Counted from the stretch's first letter, positions 43,760 through 54,805 are shown. The stretch is DNA of 64,000 bases from Desulfomicrobium apsheronum (GCF_900114115.1 NZ_FORX01000011.1:35816-99815); one strand, 5' to 3'. The notes: a model not told the origin generated them from the letters alone. Numbers and translations: made by a program.

Positions 43760-43776
43760 CGCATTCTTTACGTATT
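43760..43776 (-). promoter_or_regulatory. Third copy of the pilus dyad-box core
   Basis: Seventeen bases match exactly, on the opposite strand, the left part of the box at 21856-21872. It lies in the 417-base gap 43670-44086 before the polysaccharide genes and after the hypothetical gene. The orientation points away from galE, so its target is uncertain. Confidence 0.45.
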
Positions 43777-43952
43777 CGTTTTGCTTTCAATTATCATTGC
43801 AGGGAGTGTAGGAGAATACGCTGTAACGCCGATCCTCCCCTTTCCGGATGTTTTACCGGTGGGGCGGTGCAGCGGATATGCGGGCCACGGCATGAAGCCG
43901 ATCGTGAAAACCCGATACGTTCTCAGTTGACTGTTGAATAAATATGAATTTC

Positions 43953-44076
43953 CAGGCTGTGCAAAAATGGTGAGATGCGAGGAACAAGGAAAATACAGGC
44001 TCGATGCGTATACGACATACGAGAGAGTGTGGATTTTCTGAAGTGACGAAGCAGATCGCCGTTTCGGGACAGCCTG
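43953..44076. repeat. Possible MITE-like element with CAGGCTGT ends
   Basis: A 124-base stretch bounded by CAGGCTGT (43953-43960) and its perfect inverse ACAGCCTG (44069-44076), with an imperfect internal dyad around CTCGATGCGTA/TACGAGAG. It ends ten bases before galE and may carry or displace that gene's promoter. No coding capacity. Confidence 0.35.
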
Positions 44077-44086
44077 TCAGGGGCAC

Positions 44087-45160
44087 ATGAAGACCATTCT
44101 CGTCACCGGCGGAGCCGGATACATCGGAAGCCACACCTGCGTGCGCCTGCTGGAGAGCGGGTACGACGTGATCATCATGGACAGCCTGGCCAACAGCCAC
44201 AGCCTGGTCATGGACCGGCTGGCCGCCATCACGGGCCGGGAGCCGCTCTTCGTGGAGACCGACCTGCGCGACACCGAGATATTGAACGGCGTCTTCGCCC
44301 ACATCCCCATCGACGCCGTGATCCATTTCTGCGGCCTCAAGGCCGTGGGCGAGTCCGTGGCCAGGCCGCTGGACTACTACGAGGTCAACGTCGGTTCGAC
44401 CCTGGCCCTGTGCCGGGCCATGCAGGAGCACGGGGTGCGGGACCTTGTCTTCAGCTCCTCGGCCACGGTCTACGGGGCCGCCGAGGAGATGCCCATCCCC
44501 GAGACGGCCCCCCTGGGCGAGGTGACCAACCCCTACGGCCGCACCAAGCTCATGATCGAGCAGATTTTTTCCGACCTGCACGCCTCAAGCCCCGACTGGA
44601 ACCTGGTCATGCTGCGCTACTTCAACCCGGTGGGCGCGCACCCCTGCGGCCTCATCGGCGAAGACCCGCTGGACACACCAAACAATCTCTTCCCCTACAT
44701 CACCCAGGTGGCGGCGGGCCGCCTGCCCGAGCTTTCGGTCTACGGCGGCGACTACCCGACCCCGGACGGCACAGGCGTGCGCGACTACATCCACGTCATG
44801 GACCTGGCCGAGGGCCATCTGCGCGCCCTGGAGCACCTGGACGCAAAGCCCGGCTTTGATGTCTTCAACCTTGGCACGGGCCGGGGCTGCTCGGTGCTGG
44901 AGGCCGTGCGCACCTTCGAGGCCGTGAACGGCGTCCCGGTGCCGCACCGCATCACCGCGCGCCGGCCCGGCGACGTGGCGGTCTGCTATGCGGACGCGGG
45001 CAAGGCGCGGCAGGTGCTGGGGTGGGAGGCGAGGCTCGGCATCGAGGACATGGTGCGGGACGCCTGGAACTGGCAGTGCGGGAACCCGAATGGATATCGT
45101 GGTGTCATGGTCCCGATGGACTGGCGGAAAGTTGAAATGGAAGTGGAACAGCGCAGGTAG
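44087..45160 (+). CDS. galE: UDP-glucose 4-epimerase
   Basis: A 357-residue extended short-chain dehydrogenase. N-terminal G-G-A-G-Y-I-G-S-H binds NAD, V-I-H-F-C-G-L-K-A-V-G-E-S follows, the catalytic residues are S-S-S-A-T-V-Y and Y-x-x-x-K (Y-G-R-T-K), and D-G-T-G-V-R-D-Y-I-H-V-M-D-L-A is the substrate loop. It interconverts UDP-glucose and UDP-galactose (and often the N-acetyl forms). It opens the polysaccharide cluster and is strongly GC-rich, like a native gene, unlike the genes from 46660 onward. Confidence 0.95.
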   Translation: MKTILVTGGAGYIGSHTCVRLLESGYDVIIMDSLANSHSLVMDRLAAITGREPLFVETDLRDTEILNGVFAHIPIDAVIHFCGLKAVGESVARPLDYYEVNVGSTLALCRAMQEHGVRDLVFSSSATVYGAAEEMPIPETAPLGEVTNPYGRTKLMIEQIFSDLHASSPDWNLVMLRYFNPVGAHPCGLIGEDPLDTPNNLFPYITQVAAGRLPELSVYGGDYPTPDGTGVRDYIHVMDLAEGHLRALEHLDAKPGFDVFNLGTGRGCSVLEAVRTFEAVNGVPVPHRITARRPGDVAVCYADAGKARQVLGWEARLGIEDMVRDAWNWQCGNPNGYRGVMVPMDWRKVEMEVEQRR

Positions 45161-45273
45161 TGAAGCCTGATTCTGATGCACGGCTGGGAATTTGCCCTGG
45201 ACATGGATTTGAGAGTGGCGGGGCGCGGTGAAGATTTGATGCAAGGAAACATTTCACGGACGGGAAGATTTTC

Positions 45274-46563
<1,290 letters not shown>

Positions 46564-46659
46564 TACCACGTGTAGCTAATATAAAAATACATATTTTTAT
46601 TAAAAATATAATTTATATTATGAGTTTTGACTAAGCAAATATTATAAAATTGAAGTTAA

Positions 46660-47979
46660 ATGATGTTACTAAATAATTTTAATCTATTTATAAAAAAAAA
46701 ATGGAATAGCAATAGCAATTCTGGATCTATATTTCGCAATATGATAATGTTAGCTTCAGGAACTGCAGGAGCTAATATAATTTCTATAGGTATAATGCCC
46801 ATTATTACAAGAATTTATACGCCTGAAGATTTTGGAGTTTTATCAATATTTATAACTTTGTCATCAATTTTAGTTCCATTTAGTACGTTTTTATATACAA
46901 TGGCTATTCCACTTCCAAAAAAAGATAGAACTGCTTTTAATATATTAGTTTTTTGTACAATTCTTACACTGCTTATGCCATTAATGATAACTTTATTATG
47001 TATAATATTAATTTTTTACATTTCAGAATATGATAATTTACAGTATTTACATGATTATTGGTGGTTAATCCCTTTTTTTGTTACTGGAGGAAGCCTTTAC
47101 GAAATTTTAAGTAATTGGGCTATCAGAAAAAATGCATTTAGGCATTTAGCTGGAACAAAGTTATGGCAAGCGACTATAGCAGCTGTTATCAAAGTTTTTT
47201 TGGGTTTTTTGGGACTAAATACTCTTGGTTTACTTATAGGCCAAATATTTTCCCAAGCTGGGGGGGTGCTCACACTATTTAAAGTATTTTTTCAAGATTT
47301 TAAAACATATTGGAAGCATGTTTCGGTAGATCGTATAAAGTTCTTGCTTTTACATTACGCTGATTATCCTAAGTATCGTCTTCCATCGCAGTTTATTATG
47401 TTGATTAATGCAAAGTCTCCTGTATTGTTTTGGGCTTGGAATTTTGGTCCCGAGTCTACTGGACAATTTAGTTTGTCAATGATGATTTTGTTGCTGCCGT
47501 TAACATTGATTAGTCAAAGTACCAGTCAAGCATATTATGCAGAAATTGCTAAAATAAAAAATAAAAATAATGAATTAATAACACTAATAACTAAAAGCAT
47601 AACTAAAAAATTATTTATAATTTCTATTATACCTTTTATTATAATTTTTTGTTGTGGCTCATGGATTTTTGAAATTTTTTTTGGAAAAGATTGGATATTA
47701 GCAGGAGTTTATTCAAGCATATTATCAATAAATCTTTTAACAATGTTTATTATTAACCCTATAATCAATGTTTTAAATATAATTAACAATCAAAAATACT
47801 ATTTAAAAATTAATATTATGCGTTTTTTCTGGATGCTATTAGTTTTTTTAATTTCATATATTTCTGACGCTAATGATTGCATAACATTAGGAATCTATAG
47901 TTTTGCGATGTCTTTTCATAGGATATATGTATATATTAAAATTATGCACATTATCAATTCATATTCATTTTCTAGGTAA
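46660..47979 (+). CDS. Polysaccharide flippase (Wzx-like)
   Basis: A 439-residue very hydrophobic protein with about 12 membrane helices and the start of a polysaccharide-export/MATE-like flippase (M-L-A-S-G-T-A-G-A-N-I-I-S-I-G-I-M-P-I-I-T-R-I-Y-T-P-E-D-F-G). It would move lipid-linked glycan repeat units across the inner membrane. Strongly AT-rich codon use (A/T in most third positions) contrasts with galE and the dehydrogenase. Confidence 0.85.
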   Translation: MMLLNNFNLFIKKKWNSNSNSGSIFRNMIMLASGTAGANIISIGIMPIITRIYTPEDFGVLSIFITLSSILVPFSTFLYTMAIPLPKKDRTAFNILVFCTILTLLMPLMITLLCIILIFYISEYDNLQYLHDYWWLIPFFVTGGSLYEILSNWAIRKNAFRHLAGTKLWQATIAAVIKVFLGFLGLNTLGLLIGQIFSQAGGVLTLFKVFFQDFKTYWKHVSVDRIKFLLLHYADYPKYRLPSQFIMLINAKSPVLFWAWNFGPESTGQFSLSMMILLLPLTLISQSTSQAYYAEIAKIKNKNNELITLITKSITKKLFIISIIPFIIIFCCGSWIFEIFFGKDWILAGVYSSILSINLLTMFIINPIINVLNIINNQKYYLKINIMRFFWMLLVFLISYISDANDCITLGIYSFAMSFHRIYVYIKIMHIINSYSFSR

Positions 47980-47984
47980 CATAC

Positions 47985-48956
47985 ATGCTAAAAAAAATAC
48001 TTAAACATGCTTCTCAAGGTACTCTTCTTAAATCTGTAGTCGCGTACTTGATTATCAAGACGGATGAAGTTCTATTTGTTAATAATGTTTCTTTTGAAAT
48101 TTATTATGATATTCAAAAAAAATTTAATTTTCCAATACAAAAATTACAGTTTTATAATGCTAATAGATATTTTCCTGATTTGAAAAATCCAAAATCTTTT
48201 AACGAAAAGTGTTGTTATTCTAAATTACTATGTAAAAATGATTTACTTGTTACTATCACAGATAAGCATGAAGTGAGAGACTATGTGTTAGAAAAAATTA
48301 AAGAAAATATATTGATTCCACAAATATGTGTAGCAAAAAATTTTGATGATATAAATTTTGATATTTTGCCACAAAGGTTTGTACTAAAAACTAACTTTTC
48401 TTCAGGGCAGAACATAATAGTAAAAAATAAAAACATATTAAATATTGAAAAAACAAAAAAAATTGTTAATAAATGGATGAAAAATAGATATAGGGTTCAA
48501 GAGTTAATCTGGTTTCCGCAATGTATTGATAGAAAGATAATTATAGAAGAGTTTATATGTGATGAAAGTGGTGATATTCCAGTTGACTATAAGTTTTATG
48601 TTTTTAATGGGGTTGTTAGGTTTATAAATGTTATATCTGATCGTTTTAAAATTAAGAAAATGTCATTTTACGATCGTAATTGGAATTTTTTGACATTAAA
48701 TAAAAACAATATTCAGTCTGATAGTAGTATGGAAAAACCTATTTTATTAGGGAAAATGATACACATAGCTGAAAAATTAGGAAAAGATTTTAATTTTATT
48801 CGTGTAGATTTGTATAACGTTAATAGTAAAATTTATTTTGGTGAATTAACGCCATATCCAGGTGATGGTAGGTCTAAGTTTGATCCAATTTTTTATGATT
48901 ATGAATTTGGAAAATACTGGGATATAAATTTATCTCATAAAATGGAAAAATTATAA
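47985..48956 (+). CDS. TupA-like ATP-grasp protein
   Basis: A 323-residue protein of the TupA/ATP-grasp group common in capsule loci: N-P-K-S-F-N-E-K-C-C-Y-S-K, D-K-H-E-V-R-D-Y-V, and the late G-E-L-T-P-Y-P-G-D-G metal/ATP segment. TupA-type enzymes ligate amino acids or related groups onto glycans such as teichuronopeptide. Here it may attach an amino acid to a uronic or lactyl-bearing sugar. It starts five bases after the flippase stop, in the same AT-rich unit. Confidence 0.8.
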   Translation: MLKKILKHASQGTLLKSVVAYLIIKTDEVLFVNNVSFEIYYDIQKKFNFPIQKLQFYNANRYFPDLKNPKSFNEKCCYSKLLCKNDLLVTITDKHEVRDYVLEKIKENILIPQICVAKNFDDINFDILPQRFVLKTNFSSGQNIIVKNKNILNIEKTKKIVNKWMKNRYRVQELIWFPQCIDRKIIIEEFICDESGDIPVDYKFYVFNGVVRFINVISDRFKIKKMSFYDRNWNFLTLNKNNIQSDSSMEKPILLGKMIHIAEKLGKDFNFIRVDLYNVNSKIYFGELTPYPGDGRSKFDPIFYDYEFGKYWDINLSHKMEKL

Positions 48957-48961
48957 ATCTA

Positions 48962-49830
48962 ATGCAAAAAAAAAAAATTTATATAATTTAACAACATTGA
49001 ATATTGGTGGTGTAGCAAATTATTTTAAATTATGCACATCTGTGTATGATTTAAGAATTGCTATATCGTGGTCTAACAAAATGAAAATTCCTTGGTTTAT
49101 AATAGGGAATGGTTCTAATATTTTGTTCTCAGATGATGGCTTTCACGGTTTAGTCATCAAACTTGTTGGTAACTTTATGAGGGTTAATATAAACAATAAC
49201 TCTATAATAGCAGGTTCAGGTGTGCTTTTGCCAAGTTTAAGTAGGCACTGTCTCGCCAATTGTTGGAGTGGGTTTGAATTTATGTGCGGGATACCTGGGA
49301 CGATTGGTGGCGCGGTACGCATGAATGCTGGAACTAAGCAAGGCGAAATCAAAGATCACTTTGTTTCGGCTACGGTCTTAACCCATGATGGGGCGATCAA
49401 AAACTTAAGCAAAGAAGATATGCAATTTTCTTATCGTCATTCAATACTTGCAAAAACTCGAGATATTCTTCTTTCGGCTACTTTCGCAAAACATAAAGTG
49501 GCACCGAAAGAAGATATTCAAAAGACTATAAAGGAAATCATTGCATCAAGAAGACAGAAGCAACCCCGGATCAAGAGAAATTGTGGATCTGTTTTTAAAA
49601 GCCCTCCGGGAAACAAGCCAGCCGGTTGGTATATTGAACAGGTGGGTCTCAAAGGGTTCCGTGTCGGTGATGCTATGATTTCATATGAACATGCTAACTG
49701 GATCGTGAATCTTGGAAATGCTAAAGCATATGATGTGAAGTCAATTATTTCTTATGTCGAATATATAGTATTACAGAAATTTAATGTGTGTTTAGAGCGT
49801 GAAGTTTTATATATTCCTGAAGATTTATAA
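48962..49830 (+). CDS. MurB-like UDP-GlcNAc-enolpyruvate reductase paralogue, start out of frame over A12
   Basis: From 48997 the frame encodes a compact MurB-like flavoprotein: G-N-G-S-N-I-L-F-S-D-D-G-F-H-G-L-V-I, G-G-A-V-R-M-N-A-G and G-S-V-F-K-S-P with the catalytic Ser. The natural N-terminus (N-L-Y-N-L-T-T-L-N-I-G-G-V-A) continues upstream to an ATG at 48962, but an A12 tract (48966-48977) puts that ATG out of frame; 13 or 10 A would restore it. A TTG at 48997 is the only in-frame substitute. It would reduce enolpyruvyl-UDP-GlcNAc to UDP-MurNAc. AT-rich start, less so later. Confidence 0.7.
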
Positions 49831-49846
49831 ATTAAAAGGGTTTAAA

Positions 49847-51142
49847 ATGAATGAAGCAAATTTTAAAAAAAAATTAATGTTGAAAATTCAAGGTGGTCAA
49901 GCACCTAATGGTACTGTCAAGGTTAGTGGCGCTAAAAACGCTGCAACTAAATTGATGGCAGCTGCTATGCTTACTAGTGACATTGTAACTCTTTATAATT
50001 TTCCTACTGAACTAATTGATGTTAGATATAAAGCTGATTTTATGAGTAAGATTGGAGTAAATTTGTCTTTTGACGATATTTCGTCTGTTGTCACTATTAA
50101 TTCAAATAATATATGTATTCCAAATTTAGATAATTACGAATATCCTATACGTACGACATATCTTTTAGTTGCTGCCCAATTAAATAAAAACGGATTGGCT
50201 AGGATTCCGTATCCTGGTGGGTGTCGTATAGGTGATCGTAAGTATGATTTGCATGTGATGATTTGGGAGAAAATGGGTTGCAAAGTATCAGAAAAAAACG
50301 ATTATATTGAAATAAATGGTCAATTAAAACCAGCGGAAATATGTTTTCCGATGGCTACGATCGGAGGAACAGAGAATGCTTTGATTTGTGCTGCAGGTAT
50401 AGATGGAACTACATTTATACGAAATGCGTACGTATCCCCCGAAGTATATTGTTTAATCGAATTCTTGCGAAGTATTGGAGCGGATATTAGCACTGCAGGA
50501 AATAGTTTTATAAGTGTTACAGGGTGTAAAAAACTTAGAGGGTCTTCATTTAAAATTATTCCAGATCGGATTGAAGCCCTGACTTGGATTATTTTTGGAG
50601 TTCTTTCGCAAGGTAAAATTATTGTTGAAAATGTTCCATTTGACATTATGGAAGCTCCTTTGCTGCATCTTAAAGAAGCTGGTATAGATATTTTTCAAAA
50701 TTCAACAGATGTGTATGTTAATAATAATTGTTTAAAAAACAAAAAAATCCAGCCATTTGAAATTGCTTGTGGGACATACCCTGGTGTGATTTCTGATATG
50801 CAACCTTTTTATACTATTTTAGGATTAAAAGCCCATGGAATTAGTCGTATTTATGATTACAGATACCCTGATAGAACTTCATATTTATCAGAACTAGAGA
50901 AATTTTGTCCCGATGCATTAAAATGGGAATCTGGAAAAATTACGATAAATGGTCCAAGTAAGTTTATTCCTGCAAATGCTGTTTCGACAGATTTAAGAGG
51001 GAGTATGAGTTTAGTCATGGCTGCGCTTCTCGCAGATGGTAATTCAACGATTATAGATGTAGAATTAGCACTTCGCGGTTACAACAGGCTTCTTGAAAAG
51101 TTACAAGGACTGGAATTGAGATGCAAAATTGATTATTGTTGA
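49847..51142 (+). CDS. MurA-like UDP-GlcNAc 1-carboxyvinyltransferase paralogue
   Basis: A 431-residue EPSP-synthase-fold enzyme starting at the ATG behind AAAAGGG. Active-site features are kept: S-G-A-K-N-A-A (Lys/Asn that hold substrate) and G-G-C-R-I-G-D-R (the PEP-binding Cys loop, equal to Cys115 of E. coli MurA). It transfers enolpyruvyl from PEP to UDP-GlcNAc. With the MurB-like gene 17 bases upstream it forms a complete UDP-MurNAc pathway inside a surface-glycan cluster. The AT-rich, diverged sequence argues that this is not the housekeeping MurA. Confidence 0.85.
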   Translation: MNEANFKKKLMLKIQGGQAPNGTVKVSGAKNAATKLMAAAMLTSDIVTLYNFPTELIDVRYKADFMSKIGVNLSFDDISSVVTINSNNICIPNLDNYEYPIRTTYLLVAAQLNKNGLARIPYPGGCRIGDRKYDLHVMIWEKMGCKVSEKNDYIEINGQLKPAEICFPMATIGGTENALICAAGIDGTTFIRNAYVSPEVYCLIEFLRSIGADISTAGNSFISVTGCKKLRGSSFKIIPDRIEALTWIIFGVLSQGKIIVENVPFDIMEAPLLHLKEAGIDIFQNSTDVYVNNNCLKNKKIQPFEIACGTYPGVISDMQPFYTILGLKAHGISRIYDYRYPDRTSYLSELEKFCPDALKWESGKITINGPSKFIPANAVSTDLRGSMSLVMAALLADGNSTIIDVELALRGYNRLLEKLQGLELRCKIDYC

Positions 51143-51281
51143 TCATATATAGTTAAACTAATTTTTTCGTGGTTTTTGTTCGTAAATCAAGACAGAAGTG
51201 GCCTCGGAAATTTGCACAAGCCTTTAGGTGGAAACTCTGCTAGTCCCGCCCCCTCAAACGCAAATGATTAGGGAGCTGAGA

Positions 51282-51584
51282 ATGACGAAGTAGACGAGAC
51301 GGAAGCATTCAGCCGAGTTCAAGGCCAAGGTGGCCCTGGACGCAATGGCCGGCGACAATACCCTTGCCGAACTTGCGCATCGGTTTGAGGTGCATCCGAA
51401 CCAGATCACAGAATGGAAACGGCAACTCAGCGAGCGGGCTGCCGATGTCTTCGGCAAACCATCCGTCAGCGAACCAGAGGTTGATCTGAAGATTCTCCAC
51501 GCCAAGATCGGTCAACTGACGCTGGAGAACGATTTTTTAGAAAGCGCACTCAGCAATGTGGGATTGCTGAGCGCAAAGCGATGA
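51282..51584 (+). pseudogene. IS3 OrfA, nonsense at codon 4
   Basis: Starting at the ATG behind GGGAG, the frame reads M-T-K and then TAG (51291-51293), where relatives continue into a basic stretch. After that the helix-turn-helix ([23 protein letters not shown]) and leucine-zipper region (L-T-L-E-N-D-F-L-E) are intact to the stop at 51584. The end overlaps orfB by four bases. A downstream ATG at 51330 could still give a shortened protein. Confidence 0.8.
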
Positions 51585-52411
51585 TCGACCGCGAACACAA
51601 AGTATCAATCACGAGACAGGCCGAACTGGTCGGAATAAGCCGCGGCAGCGTCTATTACCAGCCCCGGACGGTGAGTTCCGCCGATCTGGCACTCATGCGC
51701 CGCATTGACGAGTTGCATTTTGAGTTCCCGTTCATGGGCGCCCGAGCGCTCCGGGACCAATTGGTTCGAGCCGGATTCCGCATAGGCCGCAAGCATGTCG
51801 GCTCGTTGATGACGCGCATGGGGATAGCCGCGCTGTACCGCAAGCCCGGCACCAGCAAGAAGCATCCTGGGCACAAGGTATGCCCCTATTTGCTTCGGGG
51901 TCTGCTCATTGAAAGAAGCAACCATGTGTGGGCCCTGGACACGACCTACATTCCGATGGCCAAGGTTTTTGTATACCTGACCGCGGTTGTGGATTGGGCC
52001 AGCCGCAAAGTTCTGGCGTCGAAGGTCGCGATCACGCTGGAGGTGTGCCATGCCGTCGATGAACTCCAGGATGCTTTCAACCGTTATGGCACGCCGGAAA
52101 TCGTAAACACGGATCAAGGCAGTCAGGTTACGGCTGTCGAGTTCGTAACAGTCGTCCGGGATCGCGGTTGAAGACTGAGCATGGACGGTCGTGGGGCCTG
52201 GCGAGATAACGTGGTTGTCGAGCGCCTCTGGAAGACAGTGAAGTATGAGCGGGCCTATCTCCACTCCTACGACACGGTGAGCGATGCCCGGCGGTCGATC
52301 ATGGAATATATGGATTGGTACAACAAGGAGCGGCCACATTCACGGTTGGGCAGAAAAACCCCTGACGAGGTTTATGCCGAACGGATGCCACAGGTAAAAA
52401 TGGCGATGTAA
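51581..52411 (+). pseudogene. IS3 OrfB (DDE integrase), interrupted by TGA
   Basis: The transposase catalytic domain has D in A-L-D-T-T-Y-I-P-M, D in N-T-D-Q-G-S-Q and E in V-V-V-E-R-L-W-K-T-V-K-Y-E. The frame is broken by a single TGA at 52169-52171, between the second Asp and the Glu, where relatives have Cys (TGC). Reading continues in the same frame to the stop at 52411. With the orfA nonsense codon this makes the element non-autonomous. Confidence 0.85.
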
Positions 52412-52532
52412 GAAAGGCTGAGATTTCACCTAAAAATTAGGCGAATCTGTTCAAACAAACTGATCCACTTCTAATCTCGATAGATTTCTGTTTCTACAAT
52501 TTCATTAGTAATTTCAAAAGCCGAGTTAATTT

Positions 52533-53780
52533 ATGAAAATCTGTTTTATTTTGGGAGAAATTGGCTACGGTGGTCATGCAAGATCTGCAATTTCAATAGC
52601 TATTGCTCTAATAAATAAAGGTCATGACGTTTTTTTTGTCGGAGGTAATAGCGGAGGAGAATTTTTATTAAAAGATAATGGTTTAAAATATAATATTTTC
52701 GATACAGGTTATAAAAAAAATTATATAGTTAAATTTGGTTTAAAATATAAAATACATAAAATACTTTATAAATTGAATCCAGATATAATACATGCATTTG
52801 ATTTTTCAGGACTTTATCTGTCTGAGAGTTACGCGCGAAAATACGGAAAAAAAATATTATATACAATTTGTGGTGGGCCTGTGCCCCAAAAATTTATACC
52901 TTCGATGAAACCTATAATAGTTTTTAGCAAAGAATTATATGAAGGAATATATTCGTTGCATGAAGTTGATAAAGAAAAACTACTGATCAATGCTCAAAGA
53001 ATATCCTTTGATGCGCTTCAAAATAGTAAATTCGATATTTATAAATGGTCTGAAAAAGATAAAATAAATTTTAACATCCCAATAGTTTTGTGCATTAGTC
53101 GTATAGCGAACTTGAAAATAAATTCTTTAAAAGAAGTTATTAATTGTATTGATATCGTGCTATTGTCAAAAAAAGTAAATTTGTTGATTATAGGAAGTAT
53201 TGATGATTCTCATGCCTTTGCAGTTATAAATGAATTAGCTAAAAAAGTGAATGAAAAACACAAATTTAATTATGTAACAGTGACTAATATCGGCTCTGAG
53301 TACGCTTCAAAATTTTTAAGTATAGCAGATATTTTAGTTGGAGTAGGAAGGTCTGCGTTTGAAGGTATGTTTTTAGGAGTTCCGACACTCGTTTTAGGTG
53401 AATATGGATTTTCTAGTGTTGCAAAGAGCGCAACATTTGATCGTTTAATGGCATATAACTTTTCAGGGAGAGATGTTCTTAATCGTAAGAAAATTGAAAT
53501 TAATCATATGGCTATAGAATTATTGCATATTTTGAATGATAATGAATATAAAAATCGTATTTCTGAAGAATCAAAAACATGGGTTCGAGATAATTTAGAT
53601 GTAAATAAAGGATGTGAATTTTACGAAAGTATATATAATAAAGATTTTCCATACTTTGAAGTGCCAAAACGATTAATTTTTTTTAAATATTGTATATATT
53701 CTTTTTTTAGACAAATATATAAAGAGATTGCTCCATATAGTATTCAGAATAAAATTAATTATTTTAGATTTAACAAATAA
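52533..53780 (+). CDS. Glycosyltransferase (GT4-like)
   Basis: A 415-residue GT-B-type protein. The N-terminal G-G-H-A-R-S-A-I-S-I-A and the C-terminal donor-side segment (A-D-I-L-V-G-V-G-R-S-A-F-E-G-M-F-L-G-V-P-T-L-V) match the E-x7-E-like region of family 4 transferases, with Glu in F-E-G. It is cytoplasmic or membrane-associated and adds a sugar to the glycan repeat. AT-rich; separated from the MurA-like gene by the IS3 insertion. Confidence 0.75.
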   Translation: MKICFILGEIGYGGHARSAISIAIALINKGHDVFFVGGNSGGEFLLKDNGLKYNIFDTGYKKNYIVKFGLKYKIHKILYKLNPDIIHAFDFSGLYLSESYARKYGKKILYTICGGPVPQKFIPSMKPIIVFSKELYEGIYSLHEVDKEKLLINAQRISFDALQNSKFDIYKWSEKDKINFNIPIVLCISRIANLKINSLKEVINCIDIVLLSKKVNLLIIGSIDDSHAFAVINELAKKVNEKHKFNYVTVTNIGSEYASKFLSIADILVGVGRSAFEGMFLGVPTLVLGEYGFSSVAKSATFDRLMAYNFSGRDVLNRKKIEINHMAIELLHILNDNEYKNRISEESKTWVRDNLDVNKGCEFYESIYNKDFPYFEVPKRLIFFKYCIYSFFRQIYKEIAPYSIQNKINYFRFNK

Positions 53781-53822
53781 AAAAAATAAGTTGTTTAATT
53801 AATAATTAGGTCTTTCCGTAGT

Positions 53823-54633
53823 TCAGGTGCTTGTACCCTTGGCTGAACCACGGTCTCGCTTCACATTGCTTGTGGAGCGCTGGATCATAGATGTGCTCAC
53901 GGAGTGCGAGGCAGTGGATGGCTCTCGGCGTTTGCTGAGACTCACATTGGATGATGTTTGGGGAGTAATGGAGTGGGTTGTACGACGAGGCCTTTCACGC
54001 AAAGGGCCCTTCCGATTCACTATCTTGGAAAGGACGAGAAGGCATTCCGCAAGGGCACTCCTAGATGACCATCGTCTGCGATCTTATGCGCAGCACGGTC
54101 GAGCATGTTTTCGTAGAGCGGAAGAAGAGCAGCCTAGAGGAATATTACCGCAGGCTCTCTCCAGGCCAAATGGATGCCTCCGAGCAATCGCAATGGATAT
54201 GTGGGGGCCATATTTCACGGCGACCATGGCGCATGTGTCGGATGCCGGAGCCAAAATCGTCCACGACAGATTTCATGTCATGAAACACGTGAACGAAACC
54301 GTGGATAAAGTGCGCAAGCAAGAACATAAGGCCCTGATGGCTCAGGGCGACGAAACCCTCAAAGGGACTAAGTACCTTTGGCTGTTTCGGGCCGAGAACT
54401 TGCCTGCCAAGCATCAGTCGACATTCGACGCCCTCAAGACCAGCACTCTCAAGATTGCCAAAGCGTGGGCCATGAAAGAGAACTTGCAGTCATTGTGGGG
54501 CTATATGTCTCCTGGATGGGGACGTACATTCTTCAAGCGTTGGATAAAATGGATTGATCGTTGCGGATTGGAAGCTATGAAGCAGGTGGAACAGTTACTT
54601 TCGGGGCATCTTGAAAATATCCCGACTTTCTGA
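53823..54633 (+). pseudogene. ISL3-family transposase remnant
   Basis: The middle and C-terminal parts of an ISL3-type transposase are recognisable: a metal-site Asp in I-V-H-D-R-F-H-V-M-K-H-V-N-E-T-V-D and the tail W-G-Y-M-S-P-G-W-G-R-T-F-F-K-R-W. The segment around 54030-54190 is shifted into other frames (K-D-E-K-A-F-R-K-G, then S-L-E-E-Y-Y-R), and the N-terminus is missing. It is therefore a dead fragment. Confidence 0.8.
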
Positions 54634-54805
54634 CGGCACTAACTTGGGGACGTTTACATCTGCCTGCACTGATATAATTTTCTAAAGTTCATCAGTGTAG
54701 TGTTTTTTTTAGACTTTTAATCATGGATACGTTTGAATTTTTAGTAATCTCAAGTTATTTTTGTGCTTACAATCTAATATAATGATAAATTAAAGGTATT
54801 TTACA

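Larger units (their letters stand above)
51194..52472 (+). mobile_element. IS3-family insertion sequence, inactivated by two nonsense codons
   Basis: GC-rich element inside AT-rich DNA. It carries overlapping orfA and orfB. Imperfect terminal inverted repeats share AGAAGTGG (51194-51201 and, inverted, 52465-52472) and TTTAGGTG further in. No target duplication is evident. It sits between the MurA-like gene and a glycosyltransferase gene. Confidence 0.85.

Noticed and set aside
52169..52171. Selenocysteine at the TGA of OrfB
   Set aside because: A second nonsense codon in OrfA and the lack of an evident hairpin make simple decay more likely; kept only as a remote option.
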